The notes under the pieces were generated by a model. The model ran no database searches. It was not told the origin of the DNA and saw only the letters and a program-made list of their open reading frames with translations. Below are positions 9,501 to 22,190 of a stretch of DNA of 64,000 nt, in pieces. The DNA lies in contig NC_081817.1 of assembly GCF_030704535.1 (NCBI RefSeq), positions 28,211,001-28,275,000 of the forward strand, written 5' to 3'. Position numbers and translations under genes: made by a program. Position 1 is the stretch's first letter; each line of letters starts with the position of its first letter. Origin of the DNA: Vitis vinifera (Eukaryota > Streptophyta > Magnoliopsida > Vitales > Vitaceae).

Positions 9501-11872
9501 AATTGCTTCAAGTCCCATTCACTCCTACTTCGCTTTGGTGATTTGATGCAGGTTTTCTACTCTTATGGAGGGTGATAGCAGTGACATTCTGTGTGACCTT
9601 GGCAGCATCGTTGGCTGCTCGACTCGGCTCGATTCCTATGGCTGCATTCCAGATCTGCTTGCAGGTCTGGTTGACATCGTCGCTTCTCGCTGATGGTTTG
9701 GCTGTTGCTGGACAGGTAATTAGAAGTGTAACGATCAACTCCGGTCAATATATATATTGTCTGCTTTAGCTGAAGACTTGCATGACTTTGACATTCTCTG
9801 ATAAAAACATGTATACCTTTTATCTCTAGGCAATCTTAGCTTGTGCCTTTGCTGAGAAGGACTATGGTAAGGCAACAGCGGCTGCAACCCGAGTATTGCA
9901 GGTATTTCGTTTTCTCAATTTTAGTAGACAGATGCTATGTCCAGTAGTTGTTATTCATCTCAAATTTTGCAAATACTTCAATTAACATATCCTGCCCTAT
10001 CCATTATTTAATTTGCAGATGACCTTTGTTCTAGGCTTGGGGCTCGCTCTCCTCGTTGGAGTTGGTTTAAAATTCGGTGCGGGAGTGTTCACAAGGGACC
10101 CAAACGTTCTGCAGCTCATTAGTATAAGCATTCCAGTTATGAGCACAAAAACAACATTTAAGCTTTATTTGGAAAGTGTTTTGAAAATCAGTCTTTGAGA
10201 AAACAGTTTTTGAAGACTGTTTATTTTTTTATGTTTTATGGAATCATAAATGTCGGTTTTAGCATTTGAATTTTTTTAAAAATATTTTCTATATTTTAAA
10301 CCATGTTTTAAAGTAATTTTTATTTGTAATACTTTATTTATAATCATTCTCTATATATTTATATGACTATTTTTTAAAATAGTCTTTAAAAATGAAATAA
10401 AAACAACCGAAAACAATTAAAAAGTATTTACTGCAAACATTCTATTTTATATTTTTAAGAATAAAATTTTTTATTGTTGTAGGTTTTCTTATTATCAAAT
10501 ACGTTTTCTTGTTGTTTTTTGTTTTGAAAAACAAAAAACTGTTTTAAAAAACAATTATCAAATCAAACATTATTTTTTATGTTTGCTCTTTTTTAACTCA
10601 TTCTTAACTCAAATTTTTGGCTTTCGACTACAGTTTATCGCGGCGACCCAACCAATCAATTGCTTAGCCTTTGTTTTCGATGGAGTGAACTTTGGAGCAT
10701 CGGATTTTGCATATACTGCATACTCCATGGCAAGTGCCCACCACAGAAAATGCTTGTATCAATTCTTGTAACTTAATGTTTAATTCTCAATTCCAGTTTG
10801 ATGACAAATTATTCCTTGTGGGTGATCCTCAGATTTTGGTGTCCATACTGAGTATTGCATCCTTGTTCTACCTCTCTAAAACAAATGGCTTCGTGGGAAT
10901 CTGGGTTGCTTTAACCATCTACATGGTCCTCCGCATATTAGCTGGGATTTGGAGGTAATTTTTGTTTCTTCTACTATTCAACGAAAGCCATGTTTAGGAT
11001 GATTTAACTTTTAAGTGGTATTTAATGGTTGAAAAAGTACACATTTTATGCTTCGGAATTGTATTTTTAAAAATGTTTTTATTAAAGAAAAGGGTTGGTA
11101 ACTATTTTTTAAATATTTTTTTATTTTTCGAAACAAAAAAAAATAGAAAAACACATTTGAGAACCAACAAACAGGAAACAATGTATTTTCACAAGAATAT
11201 TTTTAAGTTGTTTTTAGATGTTTTCAATTGTTTTTTAAGAGTAATTTTAAAAAATAATTATAAAAATAAGGAAAAATAATTAAAAATAAAATATTATTTA
11301 TAAAAGTTATCTTTCAAACATATTTTAAAAAATAAAAAAATGTTAAAAATATTTCAAGTTCTCAAATAAATGTTTGTTGTATAAAAATACCATAAAAAGT
11401 TTATAAGAATTATTTTTAAAACTATTTTAAAAATTACTTTCCAAACAGACCCTAGATCTTCTATCTTATCAAAGTTTACTAACAAAAGTCCACCATTTGA
11501 ATGTTAGAACTCATGGATATCTCTTGTTGAAAAACACGTTAAATACCCTTGTGAGGTTGAAGTTGAGCATAGGCTTGCAGATTTGACTTGGCTATCATTC
11601 CCCACGTGTATTATAAAAGAAAGTAATTTTTTATTTTCAAAAGTAAGAAAAGTATTTCATACCGGATCAATTTATCTCTCAATTTCAATTCCATAACATG
11701 GATCAAACGATAATGAAATTAAGTATTTCACTATTTGGATGTACATAAGATTGATTTGAATGCAATTAATTTTTTTATAACTTATTTCTAATATTTTTGC
11801 TGCTATCTTTGCAGGATGGGCACAGGAACAGGACCGTGGCATTTTCTTAGGGGTCAATTCCGATTGCCATAG
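6526..11872 (+). CDS. MATE-1: MATE-family efflux transporter, citrate-type (DETOXIFICATION 42-like)
   Basis: Thirteen exons: 6526-6602, 6688-6809, 7327-7605, 7689-7876, 8688-8823, 8966-9062, 9201-9301, 9552-9715, 9830-9901, 10019-10135, 10634-10729, 10833-10954, 11815-11872. All join in frame to 542 residues with no stops. Conserved stretches include [68 protein letters not shown] and [11 protein letters not shown]. The long hydrophilic loop between membrane segments 2 and 3 (about residues 101-185) marks the plant citrate-exporting group (Arabidopsis DTX42/AtMATE and FRD3). Members export citrate from root or vascular cells for aluminium tolerance or iron transport; that role is inferred here. 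Intron 11 has a GC donor (10730) with a normal AG acceptor. Exon 6 could instead begin at 8972, two residues shorter, but 8966 keeps ATVAGD in step with MATE-2's ATVVGD. The partner gene faces it from 15144. Confidence 0.93.
7985..8540. repeat. AT-rich insertion in MATE-1 intron 4
   Basis: This intron is 811 bases, against 258 for the same intron of MATE-2. The extra DNA begins near AATAGTTTTTTAAAATAG and ends near CTATTTTAAAAAACGC, so its ends are roughly inverted, and similar AAAACATTTTAAGTTTCT motifs recur inside. It looks like a decayed MITE or a pair of them. No target duplication was found with confidence. Confidence 0.45.
10140..10585. repeat. AT-rich insertion in MATE-1 intron 10
   Basis: The intron is 498 bases, against 86 in MATE-2. 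The left part contains GAAAACAGTTTTTGAAGAC and the right part GTTTTGAAAAACAAAAAACTG, so the two sides can pair imperfectly as in a MITE. It shares composition with the intron 4 and intron 12 insertions. Confidence 0.45.
10990..11455. repeat. AT-rich insertion in MATE-1 intron 12
   Basis: Intron 12 is 860 bases, against 474 in MATE-2. The segment begins near CCATGTTTAGGATG and ends near CTTTCCAAACAGACC, with loosely inverted, T/A-rich flanks. An 84-codon open frame inside is low-complexity and not credible. Confidence 0.4.
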
Positions 11873-12101
11873 TATTTGTCATTCAACGGATTTAGAATCT
11901 TTCCATGTATTTCTATTATCATGATCTTTCTGTCTTCAAATGTTTGTTTTGTTCTAGAGTCGTTCTCCAAACTTCTTTGGGCTATGTTTTTAAGCTGGTT
12001 GTTCTCAAGTTGGCCTAGTAAAATAAAAGGCTTGTGGTGTGATGATAAGTTGTACTTGTCGATTGCAAAGGGATGGGATATCTCTATTGCCTTGGCAGAT
12101 T

Positions 12102-12107
12102 AATAAA
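12102..12107 (+). terminator. Polyadenylation signal of MATE-1
   Basis: AATAAA lies 230 bases after the MATE-1 stop codon, at a plausible distance for the 3' end of its transcript. No other AATAAA was noticed closer to the stop. Confidence 0.5.
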
Positions 12108-12689
12108 GATAGCCATTTTCAAATTTATGGATTTGAGTTATAATGATTTCCTTGCAATATAATGCTTTCACTTGTTGGCCCATGATGAAAGAATGGAGAG
12201 GATTTATTTTCGTATGCTTTGGAGAAGAGTTGAACTTATCATTCTATGATATGAATACAAGTCCATTTGGGAGAACTTTTTAAACATTAAAGGAAGTTAA
12301 TTTGAAATTCCAATGCAATTTTGAATTTAAATAAAACTCTCAAACATGAATTTATATTCCTTAACTCAATATATCTGTCTTGAAAGAATAGAGAACATTG
12401 TTTTCCTATAACTATGGGAAGCAAATTTTATTTAGTTAAAATGTTTAAAAATGTTAAAATTAAGGATAATTTTAATAAAAGAATTTTTAAAGTGATGTTT
12501 TTAAACATAAGAATGTTCCTAAGACATTAGGTAAAAGGAAGTTGATTTGTAAACTTATAATAGAATAAAATAAATTATAGATCACAAAACTTCATGTCTT
12601 ATGTGTGTTTGTTGACAATTATTCTCATCGTAGAATACTAAGATTTTTTTCCATTGAAAATGAAGTTAGAATTGTATGATTGTTTCTTA

Positions 12690-13030
12690 ATTTCAAAGAA
12701 TACTGGTAATCACATTGATAGACATATTAAAATTTTTTAAAGTGATGGTGAGCGTGAGTTTAACATCAAGGCTTCAAAGATTAGTTAAGTAACTTTGGAA
12801 TTGTTTATCAAATTTCTTGCTTATGAATCAAGAACAAAATGGAGTTATTGAATGTACACATGGGAATAAAGTTAAAATGGGACTTATAATATTATTTCAT
12901 GCTAATGTTCCATTAAAATTGTGGATTGATCATCTTATTAATTGATTTTCATCAACAACATTACACTTGAATATTTCTTTTCACAAGTTATATAAAAGAC
13001 ATGTTGCTAACCTTCCATAATTATGAAGAA
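12690..13030 (+). pseudogene. Decayed Copia integrase remnant
   Basis: Across shifting frames the DNA reads FKSDGEREF, then NGVIE, then a stretch resembling KVKMGLIILFHANVPLKLWIDH, and SFHKLYKR. These match the order of Copia integrase motifs (SDGG.EF, QNGVAER, LFHA.LP..FW). Stops and frameshifts are frequent and there are no LTRs or reverse transcriptase. It lies in the spacer between the two MATE genes. It may come from the same Copia family as 3940-4250, but the two pieces do not overlap. Confidence 0.62.
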
Positions 13031-15143
13031 AACAAATTTTCCTAGAAGATATGTAATTATATTTTTTATTGAGTAGGGATCATTCCCAAATGTGTATATC
13101 CAAGTACAGTTCCCTAAGTATAGTGAGTCAATTGTAATTTTAATATCTTTGTGAATTAGGTATTGAACTTCTCAGGCATGTAATGGAGTAGAAAGATTTG
13201 GAAGGTAAGTGAAAATTTTGGATGCAATTCTTTTGTTCAAGTATTTGCAAATATAGATTGATGGATTTGGTTAAAACATGGGAAAAATCAATTGAAATTA
13301 AGTTGAAATTGAATTAGAAGTATTTTGAAAAATAGCTAAGTATTAGGGGATTTCTTAAGCTCCTTTCTTTCCATGAAATGACCTTTACCGGACTCACTAT
13401 TGGTGAAATTGCCCATAGATATTCCTAGTTGGAAGATTTTCAATAGAAATCATTTTACCCAAACTCATCGTTTTCCACTTGTAAGTTAATCCTTCATAGT
13501 ATTGCCCTTGAAGCCTTGACTAACCATTTGCTTACCAAAGCATAACATTAGAGGCTCAATAATGTTACATCAAATTAAAATGACTTAGGACCATTAACAA
13601 CCTGAGATATCCTTAAAGGACCCTAAACTCTGATTTTTAAGTATCAAGGCATTATGATTTTTTAATTGAAAATAAAAAAGCAACTCACAAGCTGAATACA
13701 TTATTAAACATGCATCTAAGATTCGAGGGTCATTACATGGACATAAGGAAGGTCCTAAAGACCCCCTTCGTCTCTGCCTAAAGTACTATTTAAAGGACAT
13801 GAAAATTGCACCCAAGTGAAGAGCAACAACAAAAAATCTTGAAGCAAGCTTCACTTGGAACAAGGTCTTCCCCAAAACTCTCCCGAAGAACCCCCTTTTA
13901 TCTACTGCAAAAAGAATTTATATAGGCGTTCTCGTGTCACCCTAAGTGGTATACCACGTGGAGGCATCCAAATTAAGTTGGGAGATCTTATGATGGCTTG
14001 GGAAGTGTCCAAAAATGTGGACCCTGCATCATTTCAAAATACATTCAAGTGAAATTGTAGCATAAGGGAGAGAAATGGCCCTGGGGCTTGAGGTGGCGCC
14101 TTCCTGGTGCCATTTGTTTTTGCATGGAGAGATCCTTCACAACGTACAATGGCGGCAAGAGGAAGAGAAATGATGCCAATTCAAGGCTTGTGGTGGCACT
14201 ATTTTTGGCGGAAAGCTACATGCTTCCTTCAGCAATTTTTCTATTTTTTCATCAATCTTTTTCCCAAATTTTTTGAATGAACAAATATTGTCCAAACCTT
14301 TTGAAAATTGGTTAGATTGGTCTTCAATGAGTGTATAATTTAAAGACATGCCTTCATTCAACTACCACTATGTTGTGTTTGATGAAAACAATTTTCCTTA
14401 AACACTTCACAATCTTCTATGGAGGAAAATCTTGAAATTGTTTTATTTCCAAATTCAAATGATTGGAATAAAGTCAAAGAATTGCCTTCGAAAGTTACAA
14501 ATTGAGCTAACCAAGGAAGCTAATCTACATTCCACGTCCACTTGTCAAGAATACACCAAGGAGAATAATTCACCCACAAATGTCTCGAGTTCAACCAAGA
14601 ATACAATATTACAAATGACCAACCCCTTCAATGAATGGTGCGTAATGCAACCTCTCCCATACGTGAACTTTCCAATTACATGTCCAGTCTTTAATTTCCA
14701 TGATCCAAACACAATCATGGCTTCCGTCTTATTATGTTAAATAATGTTGTGCAATGTTAAAGAGCATGACTAAAATCCATAAACTAGAAAATTGGCTAGT
14801 TAGCTTGTTGGAAAATACATAAGAAATGTAGGTAGAGTTGGATATGTAGTAGTAGCTTCATATTGATATCAAAGTGAAGATTATTTGTTCAAGAAGTGCA
14901 TACATGCTAACACATATGCAACTAGATGTTGAACAACCATGTAGTAGTTTATGAATATATAGGACAATAACATCCATGAATATATAATATTTTACCGGCC
15001 AACCCTAATACAAACATATATGGTAGAAAGAAATTTATGTCTCGAGGTCAATACTTCATAACAAAACCAATAAGAAAGAAGAAAAAAATAGTAAATAAAA
15101 ATACATCGATTGATTACACAAGCTCTTAGAGTTACAAATATAA
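13031..15143. other. Spacer between the convergent MATE genes
   Basis: No supported gene. The part around 13.85-14.74 kb has several open frames of 60-100 codons in a less AT-rich stretch, but none resembles a known protein and they are not arranged as exons. It may be old transposon DNA. Confidence 0.45.
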
Positions 15144-18100
15144 TTACGATAATGATCTATTCCTAAGAAAATGCCACGGTCCTGTCCCAGTGCCCATCCT
15201 GAAAATGTAGAGGCAAAAACATTAAAAGAAGCTTGAATATTTCCATTTGATTCAATTTTAGTTATTTTTCTCTAAAAGATACACTGTTTAGTTAGTCTTT
15301 TGATGAAACTTTTATTAAGTTTAAGGGCCTAATCACTTCTCCTAATGTGGAAAAAAATTACTACAAGTTTTCAAATAAAATAATCAAATTTTATTAAAAT
15401 CTTGGGCCTAGGACTAGGCTTAAACTAGGAATTAAATTTCCATTCCAGTGTGAACCTGGTCCAAAGGCCCACCTAGGCCGAGCTAAGGTTGGGCTGAGGC
15501 TGCCCCAAACCCAAGTCAACAGGCCCAGGAAAGGGCTGTCGAATGAGCTATGGTAGGACGAGTATAAAATGTGGTTGAACAAGAGGAGTAAGATCCAAGA
15601 ATCAAGTGTAGATTTTACTAGGAAGCCTTAATAAAATGGATGTGATTTAGTTGAATTATTGATGAAAATTACCTCCAAAATCCAGCAAATGTACGCAGGC
15701 CCATGTAGATGGTTAAAGCAACCCAGATTCCGACGTAACCATAGCTCTTGGAGAGGCAGAATAAAGATGCAATGCTCACAATGGCCACCAAAATCTGAGG
15801 ATCAAAAGCAATACCTTTTCAAAATGGAGCTAAAAAACAAATAGGTTCGCTCGATACATTGGAACAAGAATCGGAAGAAGAATAAGAATGAAAGTGAATC
15901 AGAATATCATGTGAAATGGAGGAATCAAAATCCCTGTAAGAGTAAGCTTTTGTTTGCATGAAAATGATTTTTTATATTCCTATCTTCATTTGATCTAGTA
16001 AGTAATCCAAATTCTGTTATTCTCATTCCCTATTCTTGCATGTCAGGCATTTTTATGGCATGCACAAGGGGTTAATAGACTTGCCATGGAGTATGCAGAA
16101 TATGCAAAATCCGATGCTCCAAAGTTCACGCCGTCGAAGACAAAGGCCAAAGAATTTATCGGTTGAGTTGCAGCAACAAACTATCATCACAAAAGGGTAA
16201 ATATTTCAGTTGATCGTGAGCTCAAAAAATGAAAAGAAAAAAATGCATATTAGATATGGGACATACCGGGACTCCTATACTAATGAGGTGTAGAACATTA
16301 ACATCCTTTGAAAAGACTTTTGCACCAAATTGCAGGCCAAGTCCAACGAGGAGAGCAAGCCCTAACCCTAGAATAAAGCCCATCTGCAGAATAAAGAAAT
16401 AAAGTATTTGATTAATATGAGATGATTGATAATCAAATAGTTAGCATTATTTTTTATACTAGAAAGCTAATATTAATTATCTCCTCATATTTTTCGTACC
16501 TGTAATACTCGTGTTGCAGCATTAGTTGCCTTGGCGTAGTCGTTCTCAGCGAAGGCACAAGCAAGGATTGCCTGGAAGGGTGGGAAGATGAACACACATT
16601 ACTAATTGATCTATGAGTTTAAACCGAAAAATGAAAACTTCTGAAATAAAATCCCCCTAGAAATCGGTTGTTAGGACATTGTGACTCTTGGTTGTTAAGG
16701 GAGCTAGGTGAAGATGGGAATGCATGAAAACCCCATTAAAATTCTTCCTGATTTTTCTCTTTTTTGGATTTTTTTATTCTTTAGGCTGCAGTAATTTGCT
16801 AGAAGGTGGAATAATTGAGCCGGAGGGCAAAGGGAAAACCGAATTGAATTCAAAAACTACAAAACTGTGATGAAATGAATATTATCAGTGTCAACAGGTG
16901 GAAAAGTAAGTGTATGTTACCTGCCCAGCAACAGCCAAACCATCAGCCAGAAGGGAAGATGTCATCCAGACTTGTAGGCATATCTGGAACGCAGCCATAG
17001 GAGTTGAGCCCAGCCGTGCAGCCAATGATGCCGCCAAGGTCACACAGAATGTCGCTGCTATTACCCTCCCTAGCAGTAGTACACCTAGACCAAATCACCA
17101 AAGTCAGTGACATTATGCAGACTGCATATCAGTGCATGGCTATACAATTAGGAAAAATCTGAGTCTCTGACATAAAGCCAAGGTTGCAAAAACATATATC
17201 ATATTAGGGGAGTTGATCAAAAGAGAAGAAACTAATTACCCCTTACCATTTTTGAGGAACCGGCGAAATTGCAGATCTTTAAGACTTGGAGGCAGGAGAT
17301 CAACTTCTTTCATCAATCTCAACAGGAGGATAAGGGATATTAAGTACCTATAGAGAAAATTTAGTCATGTGAGAGCTCAGAAGGGCCATTTATTAAGATG
17401 TAACAATGAATCGAAGATACCAAAAAGGATTGGAAGCTTGAGATGAACAATGGTCTTGAAGCAAAACTTACTGAGAAATGACATGGGCAATGGCTGCGCC
17501 GCTGACCCCCAACTTGCAAACGAAGATAAATATTGGATCCAAAATGATATTTGTTAGATCTCCCACCACTGTAGTATATCAAAAGGCAAATGAAATAGAT
17601 AGTTAGCAAACATGTTAAAAAGTGAATAAATTTAATTTGATCCTGAGCTGAACTTATGACTTCTGTTAACTAAGACTTTGATATCATGTTGAGCTATCAA
17701 TGGGATGGGTTAAAGCCCTAACATAAGTACTGATGAGATACAGAGTAAGACAACAAAAGAGGATAACAAAGAAGGAAATTAAGGTCTACTCACCAGTGGC
17801 ATATAAGGGAGTTTTGGTATCCTTGAACCCTCGAAAAACCCCTTGCATGGCCAAGGAGAGAAGAACAGCAGGAGCTCCGAGAGCTCTCAATGTTAAATAC
17901 CTTCTTGCTGGGGTTAGCATAGAAGAACCCTATCAAACAAAAAATAAAAATAAAAATGGAGCAGCAGTTATACATTTATCATTGTGTGACAATGAAATAA
18001 TGACTTGTATATATGTCATGATAGAAACTAATATTGGTCTTCGATCTCGGTTGCTAAGGCATATACATAGATTGTATGAAGCAAATGTACACAAGAAGAT

Positions 18101-19195
18101 GATGAGAAATAGATGTATAGAGGCCCAAAGTATAGATCAAACTGACCAGAGTATTTAGGATTCACAATTGAGAGTGGAAACACTTACAGATTTCACGCCC
18201 ATGAAACTCAAGAGCGGTTTTGCTGCAAAGATAAGAAATATAGTTTGGAAGAGACCAAGAAATGAGCCGATAACTAGTGCTGTTGATGCTGAAGGGATAT
18301 GCCGCCTCTCCTTCTTTAACTTAACTCTATTAGGACTGACAGTACTAACAGATGGGGGCTTGTATGTAGTAGTCTTCAAATCTGATGAAAAAATCACCAA
18401 AAAAATCTATGTAAGAACAAATTTTTTTTTTTCAAGGTTTAGAATTTTAATCCAAAGTTGATAAAGGAGACTGATGAATAGTATAATAGTGCATACCATC
18501 TTCTGGGATCAACTCTTTCATTTCACTGTTTGGGTTTGAACCCTTTTCCAAGTTCTCAAGAATTACATCTTCATCCTCCAACTCTTTTGTTTCAGAATTT
18601 TGGACTGAAGCCTTTTCAGAGTTTTCACCTTTTGGGGCTTCATTGCCTTTTTTTCCAACAGTATCTTCCTCAGCAACAAAAGAAGTTGTGATACTGACAA
18701 GTGGGAATACAGTTATCCTTGAAGCTTGATTGAAGATAGCAATGGAAACTCCCACAGCAGCTAGCTCCACCGGGCCTATGCAAAATCGATCAGATATTCT
18801 CTACATCAGATTATGGTCCCTATCGTTGAGGGAATCACAAAAATGAAGTCCAGAACCCGACAAGTTTCAGCATCCAAAGAAAGAAAACATAAATTAAGCA
18901 GACCTATATGGCCTATGAATGCTGTGTCAATCAGAGAGGCAACGGGATCAGCAGCTAAGGCCAAGGCGGCAGGGAAAGCAATCCTTAGTATCTCGGAACC
19001 AAGCTCATCCATCTTGAAAACATGCCTGGAAATACCATTATGGAATATTCAACCCTTATATAGACCTCAGAAAAAAGTACTGCAAATATAGCTTATGAAA
19101 CCATACCTCACATCTTTAAAGAAAACAAGGAGTGGCATCTTCCACTTTCGCTGGGGCAGAGATGGAGACAGATCAGTACTGACCTTATCAGCCAT
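15144..19195 (-). CDS. MATE-2: MATE-family efflux transporter, citrate-type (DETOXIFICATION 42-like)
   Basis: Thirteen exons on the minus strand: 19195-19107, 19025-18904, 18775-18497, 18381-18188, 17929-17794, 17568-17472, 17347-17247, 17084-16921, 16571-16500, 16383-16267, 16180-16085, 15794-15673, 15198-15144. They join in frame to 547 residues. Exon sizes equal those of MATE-1 except exons 1, 4 and 13. The protein begins [19 protein letters not shown], has the long acidic/basic loop between membrane segments 2 and 3, and keeps the [42 protein letters not shown] and [12 protein letters not shown] regions. Exon 11 also ends at a GC donor (16084-16083). It is probably a plasma-membrane citrate exporter like its neighbour; the substrate is inferred from the family. 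The C-terminus differs from MATE-1 (ends NRSLS rather than GQFRLP), and the N-terminal leader is also divergent. Confidence 0.93.
15380..15560. repeat. GGCCTAGG-rich repeat in MATE-2 intron 12
   Basis: A C/G-rich stretch inside intron 12 contains many GGCCTAGG, GGCCCA and GGGCTGAGG-like words. Similar word content occurs near 90-120, 21060-21180 and 30600-30670. It looks like dispersed repeat DNA. I could not define its ends. Confidence 0.35.
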
Positions 19196-19879
19196 GATTT
19201 TTAAGGATGAAGAACACTTATGTTAAACTACTAGGAGCTTCAATGTAGAAGATTCAATCAAGCTTTTGGCGCCACCTGAAAACTCAAATCAGTTCTCATA
19301 GGTCGTCCTCCATAATCTGCATATATATATTAGAGTCATTGAATCAAAACAAACATTTGCACAATGGTTTTCCTCCAACAAAGCATACAGAAAAAGTTCA
19401 AGTACTAAAACTAACCATTTCAACAAAGCTATCTTTTCAGAAAATTCTGAGCAAGAGGATACAAGAAAAGAAAAGCAAAATGAAGTACAGACAAGAGAGC
19501 GAAGTAGGAGTGGATATAAAGGTAGTTGCTGAGCTCATTGATAGTATGGACCTCCCTCAGTCACCAAAGGTAAATGTGGGTCAACTGAAGTCTCTACATG
19601 AACCTAAAATTCAGTATTAAACATAAAAAATGCCGACTTTACATGAAAATTTAGACTGCAATGTGCCATGAAACGAACCCTGGCTGGGACAAAATTCACA
19701 TGAATCAGTATCTTGGGGACACCCAAATGAGAATTATGAACGATGATTACTAAATAGAAGAATGTGAATAGAGACAAAGTTATAGGGGTTTTATATGGAG
19801 CATGTGCCTCCCTCAGTTCAGTGTCCCCTCAGATAACTTGATGACAACATTAGTCTATAGTTCACACATTCAAGAAGGA

Positions 19880-20130
19880 ATGGGGAAACTGTCTGTTCCT
19901 GCGTTAGCCTTGTTCGGTAGGAAGATTCGTTCCGTCTTTTCCCCAGATCACGCCTGAATACTTGTCAAACAATGGACCCCAGGCAATCCCTGGAACAACC
20001 TCTTGGGTTCCATAAACAATTGTCATGAAAAGTACTGATGGGAAGATCTCAAGAAGCTTACATATATTAAGAAATATGACTCCTCAACAAGAAACCCTTC
20101 AACCCAATGTACTTTCTTTCCAAATGGCGT
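19880..20130 (-). promoter_or_regulatory. Conserved upstream block of MATE-2
   Basis: Bases 19910-20040 match the upstream blocks of MATE-1 and of the broken copy (GTAGGAAGATTC, CCCCAGAT, GGGTTCCATAAACAATTGTCATG). Compared with the others, this copy has an extra segment around 19952-19970. The block lies about 0.7 kb before the MATE-2 start codon, and the MATE-1 block is at a similar distance. A regulatory or leader role is inferred. Confidence 0.55.
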
Positions 20131-20621
20131 ACAAACAAATGTTGAAAAAAGCTAAAGGAAAGTTGAAATTATGGACGTCAGTACTTCAAATTTGAATTCA
20201 AAGCATATAGATTGGGAGAGAAGGTCCTAAACTACTGGATCATTCAATAAACAATTGGTGGTGGATGCACCTGAGCTATATACTGCTGAACTAGATCGAT
20301 CATGGCTTTTGTATATATAATTTGGAGGTCATTTCAGCTAGCAATATTGAATCTCCAAGGAGAACAACGTGTCTAATAAATGCTTAATGATTGTGAAGTA
20401 ATAGACTGCATTAGTACAATTTACCACATACGACGGATCGAGATCGGTGTGATATCTCATGTCACATGGGCTCCAGGTGACTCATCTAATAGAGGTACAT
20501 TCATTTTTAAGTTGTGGGGACCAATGAACAAATGTAAGAAATGCATGTGATGCTCATAAAAGACGTGACAATTAGTTGAAAAAATCAAGACTAGAGCAAA
20601 AATTTTCTGAAAGATTCATTT

Positions 20622-20944
20622 AAGGCTATGTTTGGATTTCAAAAAGTTTGAGGGAAAATGTAATGGAAGAAAGATAGGGAAGAAAAGTAGAAGAAAAGAA
20701 AAATGAAAAAGATAAATTTAAAGCCAAAAATTTATTTTCATGTCCTATTTAAAATTTATTTCACTTATTTAATTATTTTATATAAAAATTAAATAATTTG
20801 AAAATATATATTTTTTTATTTTACTAGTTTAATTATATTTAATTTTCTTTTTATTTTTTATTGGAAGATGAAATATAAGAAAATCATTTTCCTTAACCAT
20901 TTTTTTTCTTTTTTTGGTAATTTTGAGGAGACAAACATACCCTT
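20622..20944. mobile_element. MITE-like element with TATGTTTG ends
   Basis: The left end reads AAGGCTATGTTTG and the right end CAAACATACCCTT, which are inverted with one mismatch in 13. The interior is AT-rich and non-coding. The flanking direct repeat is not clear, so the superfamily is not assigned. Confidence 0.5.
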
Positions 20945-22186
20945 AAAAAATAAGGATGGGAAAAACGAGAATAAAGTGATGGAATTCAAAGAAACTTGAG
21001 CTTAAAAAATAAAACTTAGGTTTGGCTAATACTGTGTATCAGTGAAAAAACATGGGGAGCAGGGATCAGACCCAATTGATTGGGGTTCGGGCCAAGATAA
21101 AGCCACACCCTTAACTAGGCCTAGGTGGGCCCTCTAGTTGGGTTGGGAATTTTACTCTAAGCCCGAGTCTGACCCTAAGCCCAATTCTTATATATATAGA
21201 ATGTTACTCAAGTACTAAAGTTGGCTTGATGGTTTATTTGAATACATTTGAATGATGGTATATTTGGGAATTTTAGAGATTATTTGGAAAATCCAGTGAT
21301 ATGTAAGTGTTATTTTGGACCAAAACCCAAAAGTATTTTGGTAATAACCAACATAACATACATATTTCTAACCTCTTACATAAAAAAAACATTACATTTT
21401 CTTGTCATATGCAAATTCTTCATCACTTATATTTTGCATGTTCTTCATCATTTTGTAAATAAAATGAATCATGTCACCTAGCTGAGATATAACGATTGTA
21501 ATAGACCATTGGGTTGTCCTCCCATCATGTGTATGACAAAATTTTGAGGGAATGGAGAAGAATTCAACAAAGCGCAAATAATGGGACACCCCAAGAAAAT
21601 ATTGAAACCATGGTTGTAGCCATGTTTGGTCCCATGACACATTTTTTTAAAGTAAAAGGTGAAAATGGGATTTAAGACTATTATTATTAGTGACCTTAGT
21701 ATATATTGTGAGTTCATTTCTTAGTATTAAAGGATTTTATTTAATAACACTTTTTAAGAAAGAATAGTTCAAATAGATCAAACCTGACTCGGGTTTTAAG
21801 TATTAAAAAGTTTGATACATACATAATAATCATCGATTCTTCCCATTGATTTAAGTTAAGATAGATTTTAACCAAGAAATAATAGAATGCAAGTCAGGAA
21901 AAATGAAGTTCTTCCACATGGAAGAATAGAAGGAAAATAAAACAAAAGAAAAAAGAATGTGAAGATATTCATGAATGATACATTCAAATTCGAAGACATA
22001 TGGAACACAAAAAAAGAAAGTGGAAGGATGAGCTTATCATTCGAAAGAACTTGTACCTTAGAAATATATTCTCTTGATGAGAATGCAATTGAAGTTCTTT
22101 TCCACCAACTTGGTGCTCTTTGCTCCCACACACCGAAAACTCTCCATAAACTCAACCTTTTATAAGTACCCCTTCCCCCTTTTCCC
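20945..22186. other. Intergenic, no recognised gene
   Basis: A 138-codon open frame on the minus strand (21868-22284) crosses a tandem repeat and is rich in F/L/S residues. It has no recognisable domain and I do not call it a gene. Confidence 0.45.
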
Positions 22187-22190
22187 CTCC

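Noticed and set aside
19339-19620. 93-codon plus-strand frame upstream of MATE-2
   Set aside because: Lies in the leader/promoter region of MATE-2 on the opposite strand, no recognisable domain.
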